Positions 1-9,112 of a DNA stretch of 64,000 nt are shown piece by piece (the first letter of the stretch is position 1; every line of letters begins with the position of its first letter). The DNA comes from Streptomyces corallincola (lineage in GTDB: Bacteria > Actinomycetota > Actinomycetes > Streptomycetales > Streptomycetaceae). The notes below the pieces were generated by a model, which was not told the DNA's origin, ran no database searches, and saw only the letters and a list, made by a program, of their open reading frames with translations. A program made the position numbers and the translations under genes. The stretch lies in the NCBI RefSeq assembly GCF_019104725.1, contig NZ_JAHRXF010000017.1, forward strand, positions 1-64,000, read 5' to 3'.

Positions 1-41
<41 letters not shown>

Positions 42-250
42 GGCGGAGGTTAGAGGGTGGTTCTTCGGTGGTGACAGCTAGGCCAGGGGGTGGCTCCCGG
101 TGGTTTAACGGGGTGCTGGTGCTCCCCCGGCGCTCGGGTGAGGTGGTTGGGGTGGGCGGCTTTGCGGGGCGGGCTTCCTGGTGGTCGTCGGTGACGGGTG
201 CTTGCTGTGGTCGTTCGCCCTACTTCCGTGGTGGTGCGGGTGTGGGGCGG

Positions 251-355
251 GGCTATGTGGGGCGGAACCATGTGGAGCGGACCTATGCAGGGCGGGCCCA
301 TGTGGGGTGGGCCCATGTGGGGTGGGCCCATGTGGGGTGGGGCTATGTGGGGTGG
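251..355. repeat. 15-bp tandem repeat, 7 units
   Basis: Seven consecutive 15-bp units can be laid end to end. The three central units are identical (GCCCATGTGGGGTGG) and the outer ones differ at one to five positions. The tract lies about 100 bp upstream of the aldo/keto reductase start. It is open in the same frame as that gene but has no start codon with a convincing ribosome binding site, so I treat it as non-coding. Confidence 0.85.
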
Positions 356-454
356 GGCGGGTGCCGTTTGCTAAGCGGAGATCTCTCCGTTAGCTTTTCG
401 GTAGCCATTCGGAGAGTTCTCCGCTTTCTCTCGATCCGGATTTTAGGAGCGCCC

Positions 455-1507
455 GTGCGCTACATCAAACTGGGTAGGACCGGCCTCGACATCTCCCCCG
501 TCGCCGTCGGCGCCATGAGCTACGGCGAACCCGACCGAGGTCATCCCGTCTGGTCGCTGGACGAGGAGTCCAGTCGGCCGCTGATCCGGCACGCGCTGGA
601 GGCGGGCGTCAACTTCTTCGACACCGCCAACATGTACTCGTACGGCTCCAGCGAGGAGATTCTCGGGCGGGCGCTCAAGGACTACGCGCGCCGGGACGAG
701 GTCGTCGTCACCACCAAGGTGCGGCACACCATGCGCCCCGGCAGCCCCAACGGCGGCGGACTGTCCCGCAAGGCGATCATGACCGAGATCGACAACAGCC
801 TGCGGCGGCTCGGTACCGACTACGTAGATGTGTACATGATCCACCGGCTCGACAACGAGACGCCGCTGGAGGAGACCCTTGAGGCGCTGCACGACGTGGT
901 GAAGTCGGGCAAGGCCCGCTATCTCGGCGCCTCCTCCATGCACGCCTGGCAGTTCGCCAAGGTGCTGCACCTCCAGGAGCGGAACGGCTGGGCCCGGTTC
1001 GTCACCATGCAGGACCACTACAACCTGCTGGCCCGCGAGGAGGAGCGCGAGATGCTGCCGCTCTGCGCGGACGAGGGTGTCGCCACGATGGTCTGGAGCC
1101 CGCTCGCGCGCGGTCGGCTCGCCCGGCCCGCCGACCAGTCGGGCGGCACCGAGCGTGCCGCGACCGACGGGGTATACGCCGACATGCTGTACACCCGCGC
1201 CACCGCCGACAGCGACCGCGCCATCCTGGACGAGGTCGGCGCCGTCGCCGACGCTCACGGCGTCACCCGCGCCCAGGTCGCCCTCGCATGGCTGCGCCGC
1301 AACCCCGTGGTCGCCGCGCCGATCGTCGGCGCCCGTACGGTGCAGCAGATCGACGACGCCGTCGCCGCCCTCGATCTCGACCTCACGGACGAGGAGGCAC
1401 GTCGGCTTGAAGCGCCGTACACGCCCCGGCACGACCTCCAAGGTGTCTCCGACGCCAGGGAGTTGGAGCGGATCAAGGCGAGTGTTCCGGGGTACGCCAA
1501 CCTCTGA
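455..1507 (+). CDS. Aldo/keto reductase
   Basis: This is a 350-residue NADPH-dependent aldo/keto reductase of the YhdN/Tas-like group, expected to be cytosolic and to reduce carbonyls; the substrate is not predictable. The AKR tetrad is visible: Asp56 and Tyr61 in FFDTANMYSYG, Lys88 in VVTTKV and His near residue 130 in VYMIHRLD. The cofactor-binding C-terminal part carries the family's PIVGARTVQQ segment. I chose the GTG at 455 because AGGAGC lies five bases upstream and the protein then begins with the family-typical YIKLGRTGL. The frame stays open far upstream, but that part translates the 15-bp repeats and low-complexity sequence. It is monocistronic, with the TOPRIM gene about 100 bp downstream. 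Confidence 0.93.
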   Translation: MRYIKLGRTGLDISPVAVGAMSYGEPDRGHPVWSLDEESSRPLIRHALEAGVNFFDTANMYSYGSSEEILGRALKDYARRDEVVVTTKVRHTMRPGSPNGGGLSRKAIMTEIDNSLRRLGTDYVDVYMIHRLDNETPLEETLEALHDVVKSGKARYLGASSMHAWQFAKVLHLQERNGWARFVTMQDHYNLLAREEEREMLPLCADEGVATMVWSPLARGRLARPADQSGGTERAATDGVYADMLYTRATADSDRAILDEVGAVADAHGVTRAQVALAWLRRNPVVAAPIVGARTVQQIDDAVAALDLDLTDEEARRLEAPYTPRHDLQGVSDARELERIKASVPGYANL

Positions 1508-1610
1508 TCCCCGCCGGGAGGGGGCGGGGCCGGGGCTGTTCCGGGGCGGTGAAACACGAGTGCGTACGGCGGTTGGGGCGTGCCACGATGGCTTTGGGAA
1601 GCGAGGTCTC

Positions 1611-2285
1611 GTGGACGAGCTGAGGCGATTCCGACGGGCGGTGACCGTCTGGGCGGCCGGTGGGCAGGAGGCCGCCGCGGGCGCGGTCGTTGCGCGTGAA
1701 CTGGCCCGTGGAGTAACGGTGGTGGTCCTCGTGGAGGGGGCCAGCGACGAGGTCGCCCTCGAAGCGCTGGCCGCGCGGCGGGGCCGGGATCTGGGTGCCG
1801 AGGGGGTGGCGGTGGTGCCGCTCGGGGGTGCCACCAGCATCGGGCACTTCCTGGACGTCTGCGGTCCGCCGGGGCTCGGGCTGCCGCTGGCCGGGCTCTG
1901 CGACATCGGGGAGGAGCGGCACTTCCGCCGCCATCTTGCGCGGGTCGGACTCGGATCGCCGGTGGACCGGGACGAGTTGGCGGAGTTGGGGTTCCAGGTT
2001 TGCGTCGCGGATCTGGAGGACGAGCTGATCCGTGCCCTCGGTCCCGAGACCGTACAGCGGGTGATCGAGGAGCAGGGCGAGACGCGGCCCTTCCGTACCT
2101 TCCAGGGGCAACCCGCCCAGCGGGACAGGCCCGTTGAGCACCAGCTCCGGCGCTTCATGGGGACGCACAGTGGGCGCAAGGCGCTCTACGCGGGGGCGCT
2201 GGTCGCGCGGCTGGAGGCGGGGCGAGTGCCGGGGCCGTTGGAGCGGCTGCTCGCGGGGGGGGGCGGGGGGGGCAGCGGGGTGTGA
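1611..2285 (+). CDS. TOPRIM (OLD-type) domain protein
   Basis: This 224-residue protein looks like a stand-alone TOPRIM domain of the type found in OLD-family nucleases. The glutamate motif is seen in VVLVEGASDEVALEAL, followed by VVPLGGATSIGHFL and an acidic LCDIGEE segment in place of the usual DxD. A helical tail follows, with no ATPase domain before it. Nuclease or nucleotidyl-transfer activity is inferred from the fold only. I placed the start at GTG 1611 after an AAGCGAGG-like site; an in-frame GTG at 1560 would add 17 residues. The C-terminus is encoded by long G runs around 2257-2280 (GGGGGG in protein), so its exact end could be affected by homopolymer errors. Confidence 0.75.
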   Translation: MDELRRFRRAVTVWAAGGQEAAAGAVVARELARGVTVVVLVEGASDEVALEALAARRGRDLGAEGVAVVPLGGATSIGHFLDVCGPPGLGLPLAGLCDIGEERHFRRHLARVGLGSPVDRDELAELGFQVCVADLEDELIRALGPETVQRVIEEQGETRPFRTFQGQPAQRDRPVEHQLRRFMGTHSGRKALYAGALVARLEAGRVPGPLERLLAGGGGGGSGV

Positions 2286-2296
2286 GTCCGCCTACC

Positions 2297-2378
2297 GGAA
2301 GCCCGTCTGCTCGAAGCCCGTCTACTGGAAGCCCGACTGCCGGGGCTGAACAGTCGGTTGGGGGCTGAACAGTCGGTC
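2297..2378. repeat. 15-bp and 19-bp tandem repeats
   Basis: Three 15-bp units of the form GGAAGCCCGTCTGCT occupy 2297-2341. Two copies of GGGGCTGAACAGTCGGTT with a 19-bp period follow at 2342-2378. They fill the gap between the TOPRIM gene and the lipoprotein gene. Confidence 0.75.
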
Positions 2379-2522
2379 GGGGTTGGAGCCTGGGTGTTCA
2401 TGCGTCCATGTTCTGCCACGGGACCGCTACCGCACCGTACGGTGACGACCCGTGTCCGTCGTTGAGCCGTGCTGCATTCCGAAGCCCCGGACACACCGGG
2501 CTCGGGACGCGGGAGTACGGGC

Positions 2523-3179
2523 ATGGCGGGAAAGCGTGCGGGACTCGTGGTCGTCGCCGCCGTCGCGGGCGGTCTGCTGCTGAGCGCGTGCGGTGGGCAG
2601 GCAGGAGGACGGCCGGGGGCGGGAGCAGCGGCCGGTGCGCACGCGCCCGCCGGGGAGGGGCAGCGTGCCGCCGGTGAGCGGGGCGGACCGGGTGGACTCA
2701 CGGCGCTCGATTCCGGTGCCTCGAATCTCAACACGGCTTTCGTTCCTGGAGAGTTCGTCTCCGCTGTCGAGTCCGCCGGGCGGACGTGCGACTTGGCCTC
2801 CGCTCCTCTGCTGGCGGCGCAGTTGGAGCAGGAGTCCGACTGGGACCCGGATGCGCAATCTCCCATCGGTGCACAGGGGTTGGCGCAGTTCAGGCCGGAG
2901 ATCTGGGCGGAGTGCGGCGGGGATGCCGACGGGGACGGGGTGAACAGTCCGTTCGACCCCCAGGACGCCATCCCGGCGCAGGCCCGCATGATGTGCGACC
3001 TCTTCACCCGGCTCCGGACCACCAGACTCTCTGGCAATCCGATCGACTTCGCGCTGTGGTCGTACAACGCGGGGCTCCAGGCGACCATCGACGCGGGCGG
3101 TACGGCGCCGACCGAGGAGGCGGCGCATTACGCGCGGCGGATTCAGAAGGAGTTGCTCCCGAAGTACACGCTGATCTGA
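2523..3179 (+). CDS. SLT-type lytic transglycosylase lipoprotein
   Basis: This 218-residue protein starts with a lipoprotein signal peptide and lipobox LLLSAC (Cys23). An Ala/Gly-rich linker follows, then a C-terminal soluble lytic transglycosylase domain. The domain is recognised from QLEQESDWDP (putative catalytic Glu104), GAQGLAQF and WSYNAGLQ, and would cleave peptidoglycan at the outer face of the membrane. ATG 2523 is preferred over GTG 2469 because it follows a GGGAG site and puts the signal peptide at the N-terminus. The next gene is convergent and begins only five bases after this stop. Confidence 0.88.
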   Translation: MAGKRAGLVVVAAVAGGLLLSACGGQAGGRPGAGAAAGAHAPAGEGQRAAGERGGPGGLTALDSGASNLNTAFVPGEFVSAVESAGRTCDLASAPLLAAQLEQESDWDPDAQSPIGAQGLAQFRPEIWAECGGDADGDGVNSPFDPQDAIPAQARMMCDLFTRLRTTRLSGNPIDFALWSYNAGLQATIDAGGTAPTEEAAHYARRIQKELLPKYTLI

Positions 3180-3184
3180 TGCGC

Positions 3185-3709
3185 CTACGACGGCCCGTAC
3201 CGGACACCGACGGTGCCGGACGCGGCGGCCTCGCGGAAGAGGTCGCCGCAGGTGGGGGAAGGGGGGTGGAGGCTGTTCGTGACGGTGGTCAGCGCGCGGC
3301 GGGTCTCGGCAGCGAGGCGGTGGAGGCTGAGGGCGGTCAGGTCGCGGTCACCTCGGTGGACGCACAAGCGGTAGGCGGAGAGGACCAGTTGGTCCTCGGT
3401 GGCGGGCAGCGGGGCGGGGAGACCGGTGAGGAGTTCGTGCGCCTGATTGGTGCTTGCCGCCTCCAGGACGGCCTTCAGCGGGAGTTGGTCGAGTTCGTCG
3501 GCCCGTAGGTCCTCGTCGAGCGCGGTCGCGTAGGTGGTGAGGGCGGCGATCAGGGTGATCATGCGTTCGCCTGCCGTGATGTGCAGCCCCCAGGCTGTCA
3601 GTTCCTCGTGGCGGCGGGGGCGGCGCCACGTCTCCCGGTCCACCAGGGGGAGGATCAGGCTGCCCAGGGCGGCTGCTCCGGACCAGAGCTGTACGCGGTC
3701 GGGGTGCAT
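3185..3709 (-). CDS. Conserved hypothetical protein
   Basis: A 174-residue protein that I do not recognise. It is largely helical, with no signal peptide or membrane segment, and ends in a proline-containing loop and a short tail. The ATG at 3709 follows a perfect AGGAGG on the minus strand. It is divergent from the glycerophosphotransferase-like gene at 3827, sharing a 117-bp promoter region. Its coding quality (strong SD, third-position GC) supports a real gene, but no function can be assigned. Confidence 0.65.
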   Translation of the reverse strand: MHPDRVQLWSGAAALGSLILPLVDRETWRRPRRHEELTAWGLHITAGERMITLIAALTTYATALDEDLRADELDQLPLKAVLEAASTNQAHELLTGLPAPLPATEDQLVLSAYRLCVHRGDRDLTALSLHRLAAETRRALTTVTNSLHPPSPTCGDLFREAAASGTVGVRYGPS

Positions 3710-3826
3710 GGTGGTCCTCCTGGTGGCGGTGGTCCTTGTGGTGTGCGTGCGAGGGGCCGGTGGGGTGGCGGGGGGCTGGATAGAGTTGGGGCCTTGGTCG
3801 GGTGGTGCGCGTTCTGGAGGTGACTC

Positions 3827-5554
3827 ATGGGGCCGGGCGAGCCTCGTCCGCTGCGCGTGCCGATCGGTGAGGGCTCCGAGCGGTGGACCAGTCGGCAGGT
3901 CTCCCGTCGCGTGCTGCTGGTCGTCCACAACGTCACCTCCGCGGGGCGGCTGCTCGACGTACTCCCTTTGTTCCACAACGACTTCCGGGTGCAGCTGCTG
4001 GTCACCTCGACCGGTTCGTCCGCGTTCCAGGGCGGGGTGCGGGAGCTGTTCGCCGAACTGGGGCTGCCTGTGGTGCCCTGGGAGCAGGCGGTCGAGGTGG
4101 GGGCGGATCTGGCGATATCGGCCAGTTTCGGTGGTCAACTGCCGCTGTTACAAGGGAAACTGAGCGTTCTGTCGCACGGTGTGGGCTACACCAAGAAGCT
4201 GGCCGTGCCGGGAGTCGAGGGCCGTGAACCGACCTTCGGGCTGTCTCGGGAGTGGCTGCTCCACGACGGTGAGCCCTATGTGGACGGGCTGTTGCTCTCG
4301 CATCCGGAGCAGTTGGAGCGGCTGGGCCGGGTCTGTCCGGAGGCCCTGCACACCGGGGTCGTCGCCGGGGACGCGAGTTACGACCGGATGCTGGCGGCGC
4401 GCCCGTACCGGGAGCGTCAGCGGCGGGCGTTGGGGGTCCGGCGGGGGCAGCGGCTCGTCGTCCTGAACTCCACCTGGAACCCCGAGGGTCTCTTCGGCAG
4501 TGGTGGGCCGGATGTCCTGCCCGCGCTACTGCCGCGCCTGGCAGCCGAGTTGCCCGCCGACGACTACCGGCTGGCGGCGGTGCTCCACCCGAACATCTGG
4601 TACGGGCACGGGCCGGGGCAGATTCGGGCCTGGCTGGACGAGGCGTGCCGCAGCGGGCTGGCGCTGATCGATCCCGTGCACGGCTGGCGTCAGGCCCTGG
4701 TGGCGGCGGACGCGCTGGTGGGCGACTTCGGCTCGGTGCCGTACTACGCGGCGGCGCTGGGGGTGCCGGTGCTGCTCGCGGACGGCGGAGAGGACCGGCT
4801 CGATCCCGAGGCGCCGCTCGCGGACTTCGTACGGCGGACGCCGCGCCTCGACCCGCACGGTTCGCTGCGTGCCCAGGTGGAGGAACTCGTACTGAAGGAA
4901 GACGAGTTGACCGATGCCGCCGAGTTCGTCACGTCGGTACCGGGTGAGTCGGCGCTGCTGCTGCGGCGCCATTTCTACGAGTTGATGGACCTTCCCGAGC
5001 CGGTGGCGCCCGCCCTCTTGGAGCCGCTGCCGCTGCCCGCGTACGAACCGCCGCGCCACACGGTGATGTTGCGGGTGCGGACGCGGGCCGAGGGTGTGGA
5101 CGTGCGGATCGAGCGGTCGGTGGTGACGCCGTACGGCGCGGAGGGGGACGCGCATGTGGCCGTGCACGAGGACACCCGTGATCCGGGCGGTCTCGACGTG
5201 GCGGACGTGATCGTGCGGGACGGGCGGCCGGACGATCCCCGTCTGGGCGGCTGGGAGACATGGACGGCGGAGGTGCTGGCCCGGCATACGCAGTGCGGGA
5301 TGGCCGTGTTCGTGAGCGGCCCGGACGCCTGTGCCGTACGGACGCGGGACGGCGCGGCGTTCCTGCTGTCCGCGCTGGACGGCGCGGACGCCGACCCGGC
5401 GGCCTACGCCTCGTCCCTGTACGCGTGGCTGTCGTCGGGGCAGCGGGTCCCGCCGGACGGGGTCGTCCTGCGGACGCATGCCGCCGGGCAGGTGCACGGG
5501 GTGGCCGTGGAACCGCTCACCTCGCGGCTTCGCAGCGGCGGCGGAGGTCGCTGA
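3827..5554 (+). CDS. TagF-like glycerophosphotransferase-fold protein
   Basis: This 575-residue cytosolic protein has the layout of a two-domain GT-B/CDP-glycerol glycerophosphotransferase-like protein. An N-terminal Rossmann-like half begins RVLLVVHNVTSAGRLLDVLP, with HGVGYTKK where the family has a conserved His-Gly loop. A second half contains VVLNSTWNPEGLFG, AVLHPNIWYGHG and ALVGDFGSVPYYAAALGVPVLLADG. The last 150 residues form a separate mixed domain. Homologues in Streptomyces are, to my recollection, often labelled translation initiation factor 2, which the sequence does not support. GGAGG lies seven bases before ATG 3827. The 3' end overlaps the convergent STAND NTPase by 38 bp, suggesting linked function or mutual antisense control. 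The substrate is unknown. Confidence 0.72.
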   Translation: MGPGEPRPLRVPIGEGSERWTSRQVSRRVLLVVHNVTSAGRLLDVLPLFHNDFRVQLLVTSTGSSAFQGGVRELFAELGLPVVPWEQAVEVGADLAISASFGGQLPLLQGKLSVLSHGVGYTKKLAVPGVEGREPTFGLSREWLLHDGEPYVDGLLLSHPEQLERLGRVCPEALHTGVVAGDASYDRMLAARPYRERQRRALGVRRGQRLVVLNSTWNPEGLFGSGGPDVLPALLPRLAAELPADDYRLAAVLHPNIWYGHGPGQIRAWLDEACRSGLALIDPVHGWRQALVAADALVGDFGSVPYYAAALGVPVLLADGGEDRLDPEAPLADFVRRTPRLDPHGSLRAQVEELVLKEDELTDAAEFVTSVPGESALLLRRHFYELMDLPEPVAPALLEPLPLPAYEPPRHTVMLRVRTRAEGVDVRIERSVVTPYGAEGDAHVAVHEDTRDPGGLDVADVIVRDGRPDDPRLGGWETWTAEVLARHTQCGMAVFVSGPDACAVRTRDGAAFLLSALDGADADPAAYASSLYAWLSSGQRVPPDGVVLRTHAAGQVHGVAVEPLTSRLRSGGGGR

Positions 5555-7658
5555 GGTACTGGAGGTGCGGCACGGCGGACGGGGTGAGCAGTCCCTCGGC
5601 CTCGGTGATCCGTTCCAGGGCCATCGCGTCCTCGCCGGTGTCGTGGAGGGTTTCCGCGAGGTCGGTGAGGGAGCGGGCGCGGTTGTAGTCCTCGCCCTGG
5701 TTCTTGAAGAAATCGATGGCGGAGAGCAGGAGTTGACGCGATTCGTCGAGTCGGCCCAGGCCCCGCAGTGCGCGTCCCTTGTGGCGTTCGAGCAGGGCGA
5801 GCGCGCGGGGCAGGTCCGCCGCGCCCTCTTGGCCGGAAGTGATCGTCGCGTACACGCGGCCCGCCGCGATGAAGCTCTCGTGGGCCTCCTCGAACTTCCA
5901 GCGGTACAGGCTCAGCAGGCCCTGGAATTCAAGCGCCGACGCCTCGCCGCGCGGGTGTCCGGCCGCGCGCTCGCTCTCCACGGCGGCGAGTGCGGCGCGG
6001 TCGGCGTCCTGCCGTTGCCCCAATTGGTCCAGGCAGTGGGCGAGTTGGAAGTACAGGCCGCCTGCCGTGCGGGTGTCCGGCTGGTGGGTCCCGGCCACCC
6101 GTACGGCGACGCGCAGTGCGGGGAGTATGTCGTCCCAGCGCCCGACCTTGAGCTGGAGCGGCCACAACGCACGGGCCAACCGGAGTGCGGTGGTCGGTTG
6201 TTGGTACTCCTCGGCGAGAGAAACGGCACGGATCACGTTGCCCGCCGTGGCCTCCAGGACCTTCAGGCCCTCGGTCTCGTCCCGGTACGGGGTGCCCTCG
6301 GCGGGTGCCGCTTCGGTGCGCCAGCTCTGCGGGAGGGCGGCGTGCGCGGCGTGCAGGGCCCGTAGGAGTACGGCGTCAAGGGTGCGGTGGACGGCGGCGG
6401 AGCACTCCGCGATCCCGTGCTCGGGTCCGGCGGTGTCCGTCAGATAGCGGCGGACCTCGGGCCGGAAGCGGTAGGTGCCGATCTCGACGGACTCCAGCAG
6501 GCCTGCCTCGGCCGCCTGGGTGAGCATGGCCACGGCTTCCTCCGGGCCGGTGCCGCTGCCAGCGGCGGCTGCGGCGAGGTCGGCGTCCAGGGTCGGCCAG
6601 CCGCCGAGCGCGGCGAGCCGACACAGGCGTGCGGTGGGCGCCGGGAGCAGACCGGCCGCCCGGCGGGCCGCCTCGCGTACCGGATGCGGGATCTCCTGAC
6701 CGTCTCCCGCGGGCCCGGCGGCGGTCAGGGCCGGGGTGCCGAACTGGGCCGCCGCCGTGGCGAGGGCGTACGCGTTTCCGGCGCAGCGGCGCAGGAGCTG
6801 GGGCATCTGGGTGTCGGAGCGCGCCAGGTTCTCCGGTCCCGCCGTCTGCCGGACCAGCTGGCGGACCAGCTGGGTCGCGTGGCGGTCGCTGAGCGGTCCG
6901 ACCTCGACGCGTTCGGCCTCCAGGGCGAAGGGCTGTCCGGAGACGACCACGAGGAGGAGGACGTCCGGGGTGGCGGGGGTGAGGCTGCGGACCTGGGCGA
7001 GGGTCGTCGCGTGGTCGATCACGATCAAGGCCCGGCGGCCGTCGGTGAGTTGGCGGTAGAGCCGTTCCCGGTCGGCCCCGGAGGACGGCATCTCGTCGCG
7101 GGAGACGCCCATCTGGGTGAGCAGGCGGGAGAGGACGGCCGCGGGGCCGGGGCCGCCGTCCGTCGCCGCGTCGCGCAGATCGACGTGGAAGCGTCCGTCG
7201 GGGAAGCGGTCGCCGTGCGCGGCACCGAAGTTGAGGGCGACGGAGGTGGTGCCGATGCCGGGCGGGCCGTACAGCAGCGCGACGCGCGGTCGCCCGGCGG
7301 CGGGGCGGGCCGCCTCCTTGGTGAGCTGCTTCAGGGCCTTCTGCTGGTTGGTGAAGTGGCGCGGCGCGGGCGGGAGCCAGGCGCCCCGGCGGAGCGTTCC
7401 CGGCGCGTGCCGGGAGGCGCCCAGCAGCAGGGCCCACTCGTCCGACAGCCGGGCGTCGTGCCCCAGTCGGGTGTGCAGGAAATCGGCCAGGGACGCCTGT
7501 TCGTCCGGCGCGGACGGCAGCGCCGCCGGGCGTCCTGTCGTACGCCGCACCAACGTGCCGGTGGACACCAGGAGTTGCTTGCCCATCTCCCCTGCGACAC
7601 CGTTCCCCACTGATGCGAGAAACGCGGTGAGCGCGCTGAGCGCCACGACCTCCAGCAC
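5517..7658 (-). CDS. STAND-type NTPase with TPR repeats
   Basis: A 713-residue signal-transduction ATPase. It has a short, partly hydrophobic N-terminal helical region (residues 1-40), an NB-ARC-like module with P-loop GPPGIGTTS (131-139) and Walker B LIVIDH (211-216, a His replacing the usual second acidic residue), a winged-helix-like segment, and about 300 residues of C-terminal TPR-like helices (for example ALEFQGLLSLYRWKFEEA). It has no SARP DNA-binding domain, unlike AfsR. Such proteins act as ligand-sensing switches in regulation or defence. GTG 7658 is chosen because AGGAGGG lies seven bases upstream; an upstream in-frame ATG at 7727 lacks this. It is convergent with, and overlaps, the TagF-like gene. 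Confidence 0.8.
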   Translation of the reverse strand: MLEVVALSALTAFLASVGNGVAGEMGKQLLVSTGTLVRRTTGRPAALPSAPDEQASLADFLHTRLGHDARLSDEWALLLGASRHAPGTLRRGAWLPPAPRHFTNQQKALKQLTKEAARPAAGRPRVALLYGPPGIGTTSVALNFGAAHGDRFPDGRFHVDLRDAATDGGPGPAAVLSRLLTQMGVSRDEMPSSGADRERLYRQLTDGRRALIVIDHATTLAQVRSLTPATPDVLLLVVVSGQPFALEAERVEVGPLSDRHATQLVRQLVRQTAGPENLARSDTQMPQLLRRCAGNAYALATAAAQFGTPALTAAGPAGDGQEIPHPVREAARRAAGLLPAPTARLCRLAALGGWPTLDADLAAAAAGSGTGPEEAVAMLTQAAEAGLLESVEIGTYRFRPEVRRYLTDTAGPEHGIAECSAAVHRTLDAVLLRALHAAHAALPQSWRTEAAPAEGTPYRDETEGLKVLEATAGNVIRAVSLAEEYQQPTTALRLARALWPLQLKVGRWDDILPALRVAVRVAGTHQPDTRTAGGLYFQLAHCLDQLGQRQDADRAALAAVESERAAGHPRGEASALEFQGLLSLYRWKFEEAHESFIAAGRVYATITSGQEGAADLPRALALLERHKGRALRGLGRLDESRQLLLSAIDFFKNQGEDYNRARSLTDLAETLHDTGEDAMALERITEAEGLLTPSAVPHLQYLSDLRRRCEAAR

Positions 7659-7751
7659 GTCGGCCCTCCTGGTCCCCGATCCGCCCTGGCGGGACTGTAT
7701 CTCCGCGCCGGTGTCCGGTGGAAACATTTCGGTCGTACCGCGGGCTTCCCC

Positions 7752-8561
7752 TCAGCCTCCGAAGATCGACGCCGCTGTGCCGCCCCAGCCGCCGTCCGCC
7801 GAGATGACCTGACCGGTGACGTAGGAGGCGGCCGGGGAGACCAGGAAGTGGACGAGGTGGGCGACTTCCTCGGCTTCGGCGACGCGGCGGAGGGGGACCG
7901 AGGTGACGTAGGCGCGGGCGGCGGCCTCGTTCTCGGTGATGGCGGCGGCCATGTCGGAGCGGGTGACGGCGGGGCGTACGGCGTTGACGCGGACGCCGCT
8001 CGGGCCCCACTCGGCGGCGAGGGAGCGGGTGGCGGCTTCCAGGGCGGCCTTGGAGGCGGCGTAGACCATGTTCTGGGGGATGCCGCGTTCGGCAAGGGCG
8101 GAGGAGACGTTGACGATCGCGCCGCCACCGCGTCCGGCCATGACGCGGGCGAGGCCGCCGGCGAGGAGGAGCGGGGCGCGGACGTTGAGGGCGTGGACGG
8201 CGTCGATGTCCTCGGCGGTCACCGTGTCGCTGGGGCCGCCGGACCCGATTCCGGCGTTGTTGACGAGGATGTCCACGCCGCCGAGGCGTTCGACCACGTC
8301 GTTCACGAGTCGTTCGGGGGCGCCGGGGGCGGCGAGGTCGGCGGGCAGGACGGTCACGGGACCGGGGAGTCCAGCCGCGTGGCGTTCCAAGGTGGCCTTG
8401 TCGCGGCCTACGAGGACGACGTGGGCGCCGCTCGCGGAGAGCGCGCTGCTCACGGCGGCGCCGATGCCCCGGCCGCCGCCAGTGACGAGGGCAGTGGCGC
8501 CTTGCAGGGGGAGGCCGGTCGGGCCGGTGGAGGTGGTCGCGGGCGTAGGCGTGGGTGCCAT
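7752..8561 (-). CDS. SDR family oxidoreductase
   Basis: A 269-residue short-chain dehydrogenase/reductase. The cofactor motif is GGGRGIG in ALVTGGGRGIGAAV, with NNAG in LVNNAGIG, the catalytic Ser in VNVSSALAERG and YxxxK in YAASK. The C-terminus SADGGWGG is typical of classical SDRs. The substrate is unknown. The ATG at 8561 follows GGGAG. The promoter region carries an element also found at the start of the upstream hxlR-type gene, so HxlR control of this SDR is likely. Confidence 0.92.
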   Translation of the reverse strand: MAPTPTPATTSTGPTGLPLQGATALVTGGGRGIGAAVSSALSASGAHVVLVGRDKATLERHAAGLPGPVTVLPADLAAPGAPERLVNDVVERLGGVDILVNNAGIGSGGPSDTVTAEDIDAVHALNVRAPLLLAGGLARVMAGRGGGAIVNVSSALAERGIPQNMVYAASKAALEAATRSLAAEWGPSGVRVNAVRPAVTRSDMAAAITENEAAARAYVTSVPLRRVAEAEEVAHLVHFLVSPAASYVTGQVISADGGWGGTAASIFGG

Positions 8562-8620
8562 GCGGGGCTCCCGGAGTGTGGTCGGAATGGCTTGAGTGGC
8601 CGGAGCGGCCAAGGTGTAGT

Positions 8621-8679
8621 GAGTTCGATTATCTGACTCACTGGGTCAAGCTTCGCACAGTCGGTTCGAAAATCAAACC
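8621..8679 (-). promoter_or_regulatory. Candidate HxlR operator region of SDR gene
   Basis: The region contains a 27-bp element at 8621-8647 that matches 21 of 27 positions at 9092-9118, over the start of the HxlR gene. It also has an imperfect palindrome GGTTCGAAAATCAAACC at 8663-8679, which resembles sequences at 53434-53450 and 53483-53499 near the second HxlR gene. Both lie between the HxlR stop and the SDR start. Operator function is inferred from the repetition and symmetry. Confidence 0.5.
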
Positions 8680-8746
8680 CACCCTGAGAGGAGGGACGGC
8701 AGGGGGCTCGCCGCAGGAGTGGTCGCCAGCGCCGGGGCGGCGGCCG

Positions 8747-9112
8747 TCAGCCCTCGAGGGTCGGCGGGTGGTCGTGGGTGGGGGTCACGTGGCGTTCGCC
8801 CCACTCACGCAGGGCGCGGAGGACGGGGAGGAGGTCGCGGCCCATCGGTGTGAGGTGGTACTCGTCGCGCGGGGGGCGCTCGGAGTAGGGGCGGCGCTCG
8901 ATGACGCTGGCGTCCTCCAGCTTGCGGAGGCGCAGTGCGAGGGTTTCGCGGGGGGCGCCAGTGTTGATCTGGATGTCCTTGAACCGGTGCACACCGAAGC
9001 CCAGTTCGCGCAAGACGAGCAGGCTCCAGCGCTCCCCCACGACGTCGAGCGCGTCGGCGATGGAGCAGACGCGGGGGGAACCCAGATTGGTCGATTCGCT
9101 TTTCTGACTCAC
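8747..9112 (-). CDS. HxlR family transcriptional regulator
   Basis: A 121-residue winged-helix regulator with the HxlR signature: CSIADALDVVGERWSLLVLREL, then RFKDIQINTGAPRETLALRLRKLEDASVIERR and YHLTPMGRDLLPVL. The N-terminal Cys of CSIADAL is a known redox or ligand-sensing position in some relatives. I used the GTG at 9112 (VSQKSESTN); it has no clear Shine-Dalgarno sequence and may be leaderless. It sits upstream of, and points toward, the SDR gene, the usual HxlR/oxidoreductase arrangement. Confidence 0.88.
   Translation of the reverse strand: MSQKSESTNLGSPRVCSIADALDVVGERWSLLVLRELGFGVHRFKDIQINTGAPRETLALRLRKLEDASVIERRPYSERPPRDEYHLTPMGRDLLPVLRALREWGERHVTPTHDHPPTLEG

Noticed and set aside
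68..454. N-terminal extension of the aldo/keto reductase through the 15-bp repeat region
   Set aside because: The frame is open, but the extension consists of repeats and low-complexity sequence. GTG 455 has a good ribosome site and gives the family-typical N-terminus.
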